64,000 bases of DNA. Origin: a bacterium. Its GTDB lineage: Bacteria > Cyanobacteriota > Sericytochromatia > S15B-MN24 > UBA4093. The first letter of the stretch is position 1; each line of letters starts with the position of its first letter. Both the position numbers and the translations under genes were made by a program. The notes under the pieces were generated by a model that did not search any database, was not told the DNA's origin, and was given only the letters and a program-made list of their open reading frames with translations. Positions 15,274 through 24,400 of the stretch are shown here, piece after piece. The DNA lies in NCBI GenBank assembly GCA_017744355.1, contig JAGIBK010000001.1, positions 835,694-899,693 on the forward strand. Reading direction: 5' to 3'.

Positions 15274-16752
15274 ATGGCTTTCCGCGTGGCCTGGGGAGCT
15301 TCTGAGCCCCAGACGTTCGGGTACTTTTCCGTAGCCGGATGGCAGCCTTCCACCTCAAATCAGACGCTTGCGATCCATTCTCCGATCGATGGGGCGCTCG
15401 TCGGTCGGATCCAGGCGTGCACGGCGGCCGAAGCCATGGCCGTCACCGAAGAAGCGGCCGCTGCCTGGCCCGCTTGGGCCGCGCGCCCCGTCCACGAGCG
15501 GACGAGCATCCTGCTCGAAACCGCCCGCTTACTTTCGCTCCATCGGAAGGCCCTCGCCGATCAGCTCGTCCGCGAGATCGCCAAGACCCCTCAGGACGCC
15601 ATGTCGGAGGTCGATCGCACCGCGGAGTTCATCGCGTACGCCGCCGAGGAGGGGCGCCGGTACCTGGGAAGCCTGGTGCCGGGCGACGCCTTCCCGGGTT
15701 ACGGGCGTGACAAGCTCTGCCTCGCGACGCGGGAGCCCTACGGCGTGGTCCTTGCGATCTCGCCCTTCAATTACCCCCTGAACCTCTCGGCGAGCAAGAT
15801 TGCCCCTGCACTCGTCATGGGCAACGCAGTCATCTTCAAGCCCGCCACCCAAGGGGCGATCGCCGCGCTCATGATGGTCGAGCTGTTTCGAGAGGCGGGG
15901 GTGCCGCCTGGAGTCCTCACGGCCGTGACGGGGGCTTCCTCCGAAATCGGGGATGCCCTCGCCACCGCGCCTCAGGTCGCGGCGATCTCGTTCACGGGCA
16001 GCACGGCGGTGGGCGAGCACCTGGCCGGCATCGCCCGGTTCCGCGAGCTCCAGCTGGAGATGGGCGGCAAGGACGCCGCCCTCGTGCTGAACGATGCCCC
16101 GCTCGAATGCGCCGTCGATCAGATCGCAAAGGGAGCGTTCGCCTACTCGGCCCAGCGCTGCACGGCCATCAAACGCGTGATGCTCCTGCCGGGCATCGCC
16201 TCGCGCTTTCTCGAAGCGTTCGTCGCGACGGTCGAGGGCCTGAAAGTCGGCGACCCTCGCGTGCCCGGGATGAGCATCGTGCCCCTGATCGACGATCGCG
16301 CCGCTGATCGGGTCTGGCGCTTGATTCAAGAAGCGATCGCCCAGGGGGCCCGGCCGCTGACCGGCAACCGCCGAGAAGGGCGCCTCATCTATCCGACCGT
16401 CCTGGACCAGGTGACCAGCAAGATGCGGGTCGCCTGGGAGGAACCCTTCGGGCCGGTGCTTCCGATCTTGCGGTGCCGCGATCGCGACGAGGCGATCGCG
16501 CTGGCGAACCGCTCGCGCTACGGCCTCCAGTCGGCGGTCTTCACCGACGATCTGGAGCAGGCCCTCTACGTGGGGCGCCGGCTCGAAGTGGGCACCGTGA
16601 ACATCAACCGCTACGACTCGCGCGGCCCCGACCACTTTCCCTTCGCTGGGGTCAAGGACTCGGGACACGGCACCCAGGGCATCCGCTACAGCCTAGAGGC
16701 CATGAGCCGCCTCAAGGCCGTCGTGCTCAACCTGCCGACAGGGACCTGGTAA
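15274..16752 (+). CDS. gapN: Non-phosphorylating glyceraldehyde-3-phosphate dehydrogenase (NADP)
   Basis: The 492-residue aldehyde dehydrogenase has the catalytic Glu in LQLEMGGKDAALV (about residue 256) and the catalytic Cys in SAQRCTAIKR (about 291). The C-terminal RGPDHFPFAGVKDSGHGTQG is characteristic of GapN, which oxidises glyceraldehyde-3-phosphate directly to 3-phosphoglycerate with NADP+, bypassing ATP formation and giving NADPH. It starts 13 bases after the small gene at 15099. Its last 26 bases overlap the end of the convergent MFS gene. A different aldehyde dehydrogenase specificity is possible, but the RGPDHFPF motif makes GapN most likely. Confidence 0.82.
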   Translation: MAFRVAWGASEPQTFGYFSVAGWQPSTSNQTLAIHSPIDGALVGRIQACTAAEAMAVTEEAAAAWPAWAARPVHERTSILLETARLLSLHRKALADQLVREIAKTPQDAMSEVDRTAEFIAYAAEEGRRYLGSLVPGDAFPGYGRDKLCLATREPYGVVLAISPFNYPLNLSASKIAPALVMGNAVIFKPATQGAIAALMMVELFREAGVPPGVLTAVTGASSEIGDALATAPQVAAISFTGSTAVGEHLAGIARFRELQLEMGGKDAALVLNDAPLECAVDQIAKGAFAYSAQRCTAIKRVMLLPGIASRFLEAFVATVEGLKVGDPRVPGMSIVPLIDDRAADRVWRLIQEAIAQGARPLTGNRREGRLIYPTVLDQVTSKMRVAWEEPFGPVLPILRCRDRDEAIALANRSRYGLQSAVFTDDLEQALYVGRRLEVGTVNINRYDSRGPDHFPFAGVKDSGHGTQGIRYSLEAMSRLKAVVLNLPTGTW

Positions 16753-17905
16753 GTACCGGGCGGCCCGAGAGGTTCCCGGCCAAGGCCCAAACGAGTGCGC
16801 TCGACACCGCCACGACCCCCATCGCGGCGCTCAGCGAGGTGAGCTGGGCCACGGCCCCGATGATGGGCGGCCCCATGAGGATCCCGGCGTAGCCCAAGGA
16901 CGAGACCGCCGCGATGGCGCGAGACGGGGGCATGCTGGGCTCACGGGCCGCGTCGCTGAAGAAGTTCGGCACCACATTGGCCATCCCGAGGCCCACGAGG
17001 CCAAACCCCGCCACGGCCGCCAGCGGATGGCGCACCCCCAGCGCCAGGGCCACCCCCGCCACGCCGAGAAAGCCGCCCAGACGCACGAGGCCGCGCTTAC
17101 CCAGCTGCTGGTTCAGCGAATCTCCCGCAAAGCGGCTCAGGGTCATGGCGAACGAGTAGGCAGCAAACCCCATGGCTGCAAGTCCCGGGGCCGCCCCGCG
17201 CACGTCGCGCAGGTAGATGCCCGCCCAGTCGGCCATGGCCCCCTCGATGAGCGAGCAACTGAAAGTGCCGATCCCAAGCAAGAGCAAGAAGCGCGTGGGG
17301 CGCACGAAGAGGGGTGCGCGCCCTCCCGCGGCCTTCGACGGCGCATCCGAGAGATAGCGAAAGGAAGCCCCGACCCCCAGGAAGCCGAGCAGCGCGGCGG
17401 CCACGAGCAGGTGCGCAAGGGGCGAGCCGCCCATCCCGATCACCAGCCCACCGGCAGAAGCGCCCACGAGCAGCCCCAACCCGTAGAGGGCGTGGAAGGA
17501 AGAGTTGATCAAACGCCCGTAAGCCCGCTCCACCTCGATCGCCTCGGCGTTCATCGCCACCCCCAGGGTCCCGTTGTTGAACCCCATCACGACGAGGACA
17601 CATGCGAGCAAGATAGGGTGGGGCGCGAGGACCGTCAGGGGCACCGCGCAGCAGTAGAGGAAGGTCGCGCCGCGGTTGACGCGCGCATGGCCCCAGCGCG
17701 CGCAGAGCCCGCCCGAGACGAGCATGGCGATGACCGCACCGAGGGCCGGCGAGAGCAGCACCAGCCCGAGCAAGCCGGGGCTGAGGTCGAGGGCCCGCTG
17801 CATGGCCGGGATGTGGGGGACCCAGCTTGCCAGGACGGCCCCGCTGACGAAGAATGAGGTCGAGACGGCAAGACGGGCCGTACGCAGAGACGGGGGGCGG
17901 TGCAT
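16727..17905 (-). CDS. MFS transporter, YbjJ-like
   Basis: The 392-residue protein has 12 hydrophobic segments in two groups of six, the MFS layout. The start SFFVSGAVLASWVPHIPAMQ and LSPGLLGLVLLSPALGAVIA resemble YbjJ-like carriers, whose substrates are poorly defined. The central loop near residues 185-205 is short. Direction of transport and substrate cannot be read from the sequence. Its 3' end overlaps gapN by 26 bases on the opposite strand, so the two genes may interfere by antisense transcription. Confidence 0.82.
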   Translation of the reverse strand: MHRPPSLRTARLAVSTSFFVSGAVLASWVPHIPAMQRALDLSPGLLGLVLLSPALGAVIAMLVSGGLCARWGHARVNRGATFLYCCAVPLTVLAPHPILLACVLVVMGFNNGTLGVAMNAEAIEVERAYGRLINSSFHALYGLGLLVGASAGGLVIGMGGSPLAHLLVAAALLGFLGVGASFRYLSDAPSKAAGGRAPLFVRPTRFLLLLGIGTFSCSLIEGAMADWAGIYLRDVRGAAPGLAAMGFAAYSFAMTLSRFAGDSLNQQLGKRGLVRLGGFLGVAGVALALGVRHPLAAVAGFGLVGLGMANVVPNFFSDAAREPSMPPSRAIAAVSSLGYAGILMGPPIIGAVAQLTSLSAAMGVVAVSSALVWALAGNLSGRPVLTRSLSAG

Positions 17906-17943
17906 GGGGCCTTTCCGGGCGCGCGATCGCGCGAGATGAGTGG

Positions 17944-20058
17944 CTAGCGGGGCTTGAGCGGAGCAGGCGGGCGATTGAGGGCACGCTGAACCCGCTGCAG
18001 CAAGGTGCCGACGTTGAACGGCTTGGTCACGTAGTCGAAGGCGCCGAGCTCGAGGGCGGCGTGCACGGCGTCATCGGTCGAGTAGGCCGACATCACGAGG
18101 ACCCGCGACTCGGCGAGCACGCCGTCTTGCGCGAGCTGCCGTAGGACCGAGAGGCCGTCCTGACCCGGCAGGTTCAGATCGAGCAGGATCAAGCTCGCCG
18201 AGACGGTCGGCTTGGGGCCGCCCAGGGCCTTGAGGGCCGCTTCGCCGTCCGCGAAGGCCTGGCTCTGGTAGCCCTGCGTCTCCAGGACCTTCTGCAACAA
18301 GGCCGAGAGGCTCTCGTCATCCTCGACGACGGCCACGTCGAGGACCTGCGGGATTTGCTTGGCGCTTGACCAGCCGGCGACCTGGACCTGGCGGCGATCG
18401 CCTACGATGGCCTGATTCAAGGCCTGCTCTGCCGCACTGCAGAGCGCCTGCACGCTCGCGCCGTTTTCGGGAAAGAGCGCCATGGCGATGTGCGGGCGCG
18501 GGGTGACAGGGCCCTCGGCAGGCCCAATCGCCAGCTTCTCCAGCTGCTCCAAGAGGCGGGTGAGCTTCTTGAGGGCGTTCTTACGCGACATGCCGTACAT
18601 GCCAATCACGAACCGGGTCCCAGCCCAACGAGCCACCACATCTTCGGCCCGCACCCCGCGGGCGACGAGCTCACCCACCCGAGCCAAGAGGGCATCGCTC
18701 GGCCGAGGGTCGCCCTCTGCGTGCGGGGCGACACGGGCGCCGAAGTCGAGCATCGCGACCATCAACGGCTGAGCGTGCCGTTTCGCGAGGTGGAAGTAGC
18801 GCTGAAGGGTCTCCAGGGCGCTCTTGCGGTTGGCAAGGCCGCTCGCGGGGTCGCGATCCGGCAGGCGCGCAAGCCGCCGCTTGATGTCGAGGTGATGGAC
18901 GACCGCCGGCACCAGGTCGGTCTCGACCCGCGCGCGCTCGATGTAGCCGTCCGCGCCTGCCAACGAGAGGGCGCGCCGCGCGCCGGCATCGGCTCGATCG
19001 ACCAGCATCAGGATCGGCAGCGCACGAAAGCGCGGCATGCTCCGAAGGACCTGGCACAGGGCAATCCCGCTCGTCCCGTCCGGCCCCTCGGCTTCGAGGA
19101 TCACCAGCTCGGGCACCCGGCTTTCGAGGGCCGCCCAAAACGTCTCGGCCTCCCCGAAGCGCTGGATGGCACAGCCCGCCTCCGCAAAATCCGCCGTGAG
19201 CGTCGAAGAAAGCGCCTCGGGGCCTCCGAGCATCACCACGGTCGCCGACGTCTTCACCGGCTCGGTCAAAACTTCCTGGACGGCTTCGAGCAGCGGGGTC
19301 AAGGGCAGATGCTTCTCGAAGAGGCCCTGTGCCCCGAGACGCGCGGCTTCGAGCCTCGCCGCAAGGCTCGTGTCGTCGCCAAGCAGCAGCACCGGCGCCT
19401 TCGCTTCGCTCAACAACGAGATGAGGGGGGCCCGATCCTCCTCGGCCAGCCAGGCAGCATCGAGGAGGACCATCGCCGGGGCATCCGTCGCAAGGCGCCT
19501 TTGCGCGGCCTGCAGGTTCGGGCTCATCACGAGCCTCACCCCGAGATCGGCCAGGGCCGCCCCCAAAGCATCATGGAAAGGATCCGGGAGGCGCTCGATC
19601 AAGAGGACCGAACGCATGGGCGGACGCTGCGCCTGCTCAGTGGGCTTCGCCTCGGCGGTGGCGTGGGCGTCCTGCCCCCTGGGCGGAAGCAAGGAAAGGC
19701 CGAGCGTCAGCGCGACCTGGTGGGCCAGGGCCTCCCGGTCCAGAGGGTGAAAGAGCAATTGCTTGACCCCGAGCTGGCCGAGGAGCTTGCCCGAAAGGGT
19801 CGTTCCGAGGCCCTGCTCCAGGCAATAGAGGACAGGCAGAGCTTCGAGCATCAGCTCGGTGCGGACCTGGGCCAAGAGGCCCTCGGGCGAATGATCGATG
19901 CCGTGGTGATCGATGATGAGCATCGCGTAGCCGCCGCGCGCGAGGATGCGCAGCGCCTCGTCCCCGCTGTTGGTGGTCGTGAGGAGCACATCGTCCAGGC
20001 GCGTTTTGAGCCAGGTCGTCAGGTTTTCCGGCAACCCAACCGTCAAGATCCGGAACAT
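17944..20058 (-). CDS. Multi-receiver signalling protein with degenerate GGDEF domain
   Basis: The 704-residue protein holds three receiver-like domains (about residues 1-125, 140-260 and 265-385), a GGDEF-like domain (about 400-555) and a C-terminal receiver (about 570-695). Only the last receiver looks functional: VVEDDES, LLDLNLPGQDG, VMSAYS and TKPF supply the acidic pair, Asp, Ser and Lys. The GGDEF signature reads RWAGTRFVIG, so the GG(D/E)EF catalytic loop is lost and diguanylate cyclase activity is unlikely. It may bind partners or GTP as a scaffold. ATG 20058 has GAAGGAAAG nine bases upstream; GTG 20124 is the alternative. The gene stands alone between the MFS and TetR genes. Confidence 0.8.
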   Translation of the reverse strand: MFRILTVGLPENLTTWLKTRLDDVLLTTTNSGDEALRILARGGYAMLIIDHHGIDHSPEGLLAQVRTELMLEALPVLYCLEQGLGTTLSGKLLGQLGVKQLLFHPLDREALAHQVALTLGLSLLPPRGQDAHATAEAKPTEQAQRPPMRSVLLIERLPDPFHDALGAALADLGVRLVMSPNLQAAQRRLATDAPAMVLLDAAWLAEEDRAPLISLLSEAKAPVLLLGDDTSLAARLEAARLGAQGLFEKHLPLTPLLEAVQEVLTEPVKTSATVVMLGGPEALSSTLTADFAEAGCAIQRFGEAETFWAALESRVPELVILEAEGPDGTSGIALCQVLRSMPRFRALPILMLVDRADAGARRALSLAGADGYIERARVETDLVPAVVHHLDIKRRLARLPDRDPASGLANRKSALETLQRYFHLAKRHAQPLMVAMLDFGARVAPHAEGDPRPSDALLARVGELVARGVRAEDVVARWAGTRFVIGMYGMSRKNALKKLTRLLEQLEKLAIGPAEGPVTPRPHIAMALFPENGASVQALCSAAEQALNQAIVGDRRQVQVAGWSSAKQIPQVLDVAVVEDDESLSALLQKVLETQGYQSQAFADGEAALKALGGPKPTVSASLILLDLNLPGQDGLSVLRQLAQDGVLAESRVLVMSAYSTDDAVHAALELGAFDYVTKPFNVGTLLQRVQRALNRPPAPLKPR

Positions 20059-20204
20059 CGCGTACGGCTTTCCTTCGTCCAAGCGCGTGGCGCCCTCACC
20101 CTCGACGGGATGCGCCCTGGTCACTCTCTCTTACTGAAAGCATAAGGCATGGCCGTTATACCACCAAGCCCCCTTCTCCAACCCGCGCCGGGTGCGCGTG
20201 CGCG

Positions 20205-20813
20205 CTAGCGCGGCAAGCGCTCGAGCCCTTCGAAGAGACGATCGAGATTGTCCAGGACGACCTTGGGCAGGTCCGCCTCGGGCACCTGGCCCCAGACCAC
20301 CATGGTCCCCGAGTAGAGGGCCATCACCAGGCGGAACGTCTCCACGGGATCCAGCTCGGCACGCAGCTCTCCGGCTGCGAGCCCCTCCTGGATGAGGCGC
20401 ACCAGGAGCTTCGAGAAGTCCACCTCCGCCGGGTGAGGCTCGATCGCACGGCCGTAGCGCTGGTGGGCCAAGGCGATCGAGACGTTGATGTCCCGGGCCT
20501 CGGCGACGAAGCGCGAGACCAGGGTGCCGAAAAGTCGCTTCAAGCGCTCCCGGGTGGTCCGGGAATCCGCGAGCAGGGCCTCCTGCTCATCGATCAGGCG
20601 CGCCAGATGGCGGACGCTGATATGGGCGAGGATCGCATCCTTGGTCGGGAAGTAGTTGAAGAACGTCCCCTTCGAGACGCCGGCGGCCTGCGCGATCTCC
20701 TCGATGGTGGTCGCCTCGTAGCCCTGCGCCCCGAAGAGGGCCATGGCCGCCTCGAAGATCGCTTCTTGGGTCAGTTGCTTGTTCAGGGTTCGACGAGAGA
20801 TGGGCGCGCGCAC
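20205..20813 (-). CDS. TetR-family repressor
   Basis: The 202-residue protein has a TetR DNA-binding domain (EAIFEAAMALFGAQGYEATT, EEIAQAAGVSKGTFFNYFPTK) and an all-helical ligand domain. I choose GTG 20813, which has AGAGGAA seven bases upstream. The longer frame starting at 20882 would begin upstream of the promoter (TTGACT/TACACT, 20882-20854) and cannot be translated from it. It is divergent from the gene at 20928, and a perfect inverted repeat lies between them, so it probably represses that gene and itself. Confidence 0.87.
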   Translation of the reverse strand: MRAPISRRTLNKQLTQEAIFEAAMALFGAQGYEATTIEEIAQAAGVSKGTFFNYFPTKDAILAHISVRHLARLIDEQEALLADSRTTRERLKRLFGTLVSRFVAEARDINVSIALAHQRYGRAIEPHPAEVDFSKLLVRLIQEGLAAGELRAELDPVETFRLVMALYSGTMVVWGQVPEADLPKVVLDNLDRLFEGLERLPR

Positions 20814-20840
20814 GGGGAGTTTCCTCTGACTGATTTTTGC

Positions 20841-20870
20841 TTGACAGGGCTTCAGTGTAGCCCCTATATT
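20841..20870 (+). promoter_or_regulatory. Promoter of the 20928 gene
   Basis: TTGACA (20841-20846) and TATATT (20865-20870), 18 bases apart, predict a start near 20877. It overlaps the divergent TetR promoter. Confidence 0.65.
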
Positions 20871-20882
20871 TGCCTCAGTCAA
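20854..20882 (-). promoter_or_regulatory. Promoter of the TetR gene
   Basis: On the minus strand TTGACT (20882-20877) and TACACT (20859-20854) are 17 bases apart, giving a leader of about 35 bases before GTG 20813. It is interleaved with the plus-strand promoter, so one bound repressor could shut both. Confidence 0.6.
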
Positions 20883-20894
20883 AAATTTGTACTT

Positions 20895-20911
20895 AGTTCA
20901 ATTTTTGAACT
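20895..20911. promoter_or_regulatory. Probable TetR operator
   Basis: AGTTCAA-TTT-TTGAACT is a perfect 7-bp inverted repeat, overlapped by a second one (CAAAAATT 20880-20887 with AATTTTTG 20900-20907). It is just downstream of the plus promoter and 17 bases before the 20928 start codon. Confidence 0.55.
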
Positions 20912-20927
20912 TGATTGAGGAGGCACC

Positions 20928-21425
20928 ATGCAGCGCGAGTGGACCCTGGTCGAACGGACGCAAACTGGAGGCAGGCTGGTGCTCGGCGAGCGGCCCGACG
21001 AGCTGCCGGCGGATACGGTCGTCTCGATCACGCTGGGGGCGGGCTTCGGCCTGTGGCAGTTCATCCTCAACGGGATCGCCAGCCACTTCGTCATGAAGCA
21101 GTGCCTGAAGATGCCGGGGCTCGTCTACGGCGAGCTCGCCAGCGACCTGAAAACGGGCTTCAGCCTGACGCTGACCGTCTGGAAGGGCCAAGCGATGCGC
21201 GAGTTCCGGGACAACAAGGCGCACGGCTGGAGCAAGCGAATGCTGTGGTGGGTCTTCTACGGCGGTAAGGCCGAGGCCTGGTTCTTGACCTACCAGGATC
21301 GCCGGCTTCCCGACGTCGCCGAGGCCAAGCGGCTCGCCGAAACCTACGGTCGGCATTACAAGCAAGGGGGACTGGTGCGACCCCAGCGCAAGCCGGAGCG
21401 ATCGGCGGATCCGACGAATACTTGA
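20928..21425 (+). CDS. Hypothetical protein under TetR control, possibly dimeric alpha/beta-barrel
   Basis: The 165-residue protein has no signal peptide. The segments FSLTLTVWKGQAMREFRDN and MLWWVFYGGKAEAWFLTYQ recall the antibiotic-biosynthesis-monooxygenase-like ferredoxin fold (beta strand, then a helix with W/M-x-F-R, then strand), but this is weak. GAGGAGG lies four bases before ATG. Its divergent TetR neighbour and shared operator suggest that it is induced by a small molecule, possibly its substrate. The C-terminal 20 residues are Arg/Pro-rich and probably disordered. Confidence 0.7.
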   Translation: MQREWTLVERTQTGGRLVLGERPDELPADTVVSITLGAGFGLWQFILNGIASHFVMKQCLKMPGLVYGELASDLKTGFSLTLTVWKGQAMREFRDNKAHGWSKRMLWWVFYGGKAEAWFLTYQDRRLPDVAEAKRLAETYGRHYKQGGLVRPQRKPERSADPTNT

Positions 21426-21454
21426 TGCCTCACCTTTGCTAAGCCTTGCTTGTG

Positions 21455-24400
21455 ATGGGTATGAACTCCTTGGCACAGCGACTGCGAGGGTTCATGGTTC
21501 CGTCGATTCCAGGCTACCGGCTACAGCAGGAAATCCAGCGCTCGGATTATTCGCTCGTCTTTCGCGGCGCGCGCGAAGTCGACCATCGTCCGGTCCTCAT
21601 CAAGGTGCCCCAGCACCCGACGCCTCAGGACCTCGCGCGCCTGGAGCGCGAGTACCGCCTCCTGAGCACGCTCGAGGGGCCCGAGCTCGTGCCGGCCCTG
21701 GAGCTGGTCCCCTGGCAAGGCAACCTGGCGCTGGTCCTCGCGGACACGGGCCTCAAGCCGCTCGCGTCGTTGCTGGCTCCCGGCGAGCGGCTGTCGCTCG
21801 ATCACTTCTTCGCCTTTGCGATCGCCTGCGCCCATTCCCTCGCGCGGCTCCACCGCCATGTCGCTCACCTGGCCCTAGCGCCCCAGAGCATCCTCTGGTC
21901 GCAGCAGCACCAGCAGGTCCGCTTCGCCGACCTGGACCTGGCCGTGCGAACGCCCGGCGACCGCGAAGGCGAGCCGCCGGCGCAACCAAGCCTCGGGGCT
22001 CTCCCCTTCATCGCTCCCGAGCAGTCTGGCCGCACGCGGCACCGTCCGGACAGCCGGAGCGATCTCTACTCGCTGGGCGTCACGTTCTACTGGCTCCTGA
22101 CCGGCTCGCTGCCCTTCACGGCCTCGGACCCGATGGAGTGGATGTACTGCCACCTGACACGGCTGCCCCTTTCACCGAACACGGCGAACCCGTCCCTGCC
22201 GACGGCGCTCTGCGACGTGGTCATGAAGCTGCTCGCCAAGAACCCGGATGAGCGCTACCAGAGTGCCCTCGGGCTGATGCGCGATCTGGCCCTGTGTCGC
22301 GACCAGTGGCAAACGACCGGGGGCATCACCTCCTTCCTCCTGGCCGACGGTGACGGGCCGGGGCCGCTCCGCCGTGCGGAGCGGCTGTATGGCCGCCAGG
22401 CCGAAGAAGCCGCGCTTGATGCCTGCTTCCGGGCGGCATCCGCCGGCTCTCCTCAGCTGGTGCTGCTCGAAGGACCGGCTGGCGGCGGGAAGACCGCCCT
22501 GGCCCGCGCACTCGAAGCGACCGTACGTGAGCACCACGGCTACTTTCTGGAAGGCAAGTTCGACCAGTACCGACACGACGTGCCGTACGCCGCCGTCTCC
22601 CAGGCCCTCTCGCATCTGGTGCAGCAGTTGCTCAGCGAGCCCGAGGCCGCCCTCGACCACTGGAAGACGAGACTGATCGAGACGCTCGGCGAAAACGGAC
22701 GCCTTGCGCTCGAACTGGCCCCCGAACTCGGGCACCTCATCGGCGAGCAGCCGCCGCTCACCCCCCTCAACCCCACCGAGGAACAGAACCGTTTCCTTGC
22801 GACCGTCACCGCGCTCTTCGGGATCTTCGCCCGGCCCGAGCATCCAGTCGTTCTCTTCCTCGACGATCTGCATTGGGGCGACTTGCCGACCTTCACGCTG
22901 ATGAGCCGCCTGCTCGAAACGCAGCAAGGCAAGGCCCTGCTCCTCGTCGGGGCCTGGCGCGAGGAGGAGCGCGACGAAGTCCACCCGGGCTGGCGCGCCC
23001 TCGAAGCGTTGCAAGCTGCTTACCCGGCCACCCGCCTCGCCCTCGCGCCGCTCGACGAAGAGACCCTCGCCCAGCTCGTCGCCGACAGTCTCGGAGCCCC
23101 CCTCGATCAGACCCGCGCGCTGGGTGCGCTGCTCCACCGCAGGACCGAGGGCAATCCTTTCTTCGCCACCGAGCTGCTGCGCAGCCTCTTCGAGGACGGG
23201 CTCATCGGCTTCGACCAGGTGACCACCAGCTGGGGCTGGGACCAGGAGGCCATGGACCACGCGGCGCTCCGCGAGGACGTCATCGGCTTCATGCTCGCGC
23301 GCCTGAAACGGCTCCCGGCTGCGACCCAGGCCCTCTTGAGCAAGGCCGCATGTCTCGGTAGCACGTTCGATCTCGGCCTCCTGTGCGCGGCCACGAACCA
23401 GGCGCCTGGCGCCCTCGTCGAGGTTCTGCTGCCCGCGGTGAGCGCGGGGCTCGTCGTGGCCCGCGACGAGAGCGAGGAGCCGACGTCCGGCGATGTCACG
23501 GCGCGGCTGCTCGGCGTGCGCGCCTGCAGGTTTCTCCACGACAGGGTACGTCAGGCCGCCTATGCCCTCGTCCCGGAAGAGGAGCGGCTCGCGATCCACC
23601 TCGAGCTCGGGCGCCTCATGCGCGCGCGCACCGAAGGCCCGGGGCCGCACCCCTCGGTGGCGGATGTCCTTCAGCAGCTCAACGCCAGCCGTTCCCTGAT
23701 GACCGCGCGTGAAGAGCGCCTCGATCTTGCCGAGCTCAACCTGCTCGCGGCGCGCAACGCCAAGGAGGCCGCCGCCTATCAGCCGGCGTTCAACTTCGCG
23801 CAGGTGGCCCAGGAGGTGTTGCCGCCAGAGGCGGACGAGGACGGTCGGCTCGCCGTTGCGATCCTCGAACTCCGCGCGAGCTGCGGCTATCTCTGCGGCG
23901 CCTTCGAGGACGCCGAGCGCTGCTGCGCCGAGTTGCTCGAACGCAGCCGGACGCCCTTCGAGCAAGCCAGGGTCCGGGCCATGACCGCGGGCCTCTACTC
24001 GTACAGCAACCGCATGGACGCCGCGATCCAGGAGGGAATCAAGGCGCTCGCCCTCTTGGGCATCAAGCTTACCGCCCGACCCGGCATGGGCACCGTCCTC
24101 ATGGAGCTGGCCCGCACCAAGGCCGCCCTGAAAGGTCGGCAGCCAGAGAGCCTGGAGGACGCCCCCGAGGTGCGCGATCCCGGCGTGAGGCTCGCCATGA
24201 AGATCCTGGGGGACTTCCTCGCGCCCGCTTACTTGACGGGCAACGACACCCTCTTCGCGACGACAGTCCTCAAGCAGCTCCGGCTCGCCCTACGCCACGG
24301 GCACAGCGTCGAGGCGATCACGGCCTACTCGGGCTATGCCGCCCTGCTCGCGGGGCTCGGCGACCTCAGAGGGGCCGACGCGTTCGGGCGCCTTGCCGTG

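Noticed and set aside
17944-20058. Active diguanylate cyclase that could replace WspR
   Set aside because: The GGDEF signature is lost (AGTRF), so c-di-GMP synthesis is not supported.
20814-20882. N-terminal extension of the TetR gene to 20882
   Set aside because: It would start at the -35 box of the gene's own promoter, and GTG 20813 has a good ribosome site.
22172-23965. Long reverse-strand open frame of about 600 codons opposite the giant kinase gene
   Set aside because: It is a GC-rich shadow with no domain, no ribosome site and unnatural repeats of Glu/Arg/Gly; the plus strand has clear domains. The same holds for long frames at 29355-31187 and 31334-33430 (minus) and at 35532-37739 and 58469-60670 (plus).
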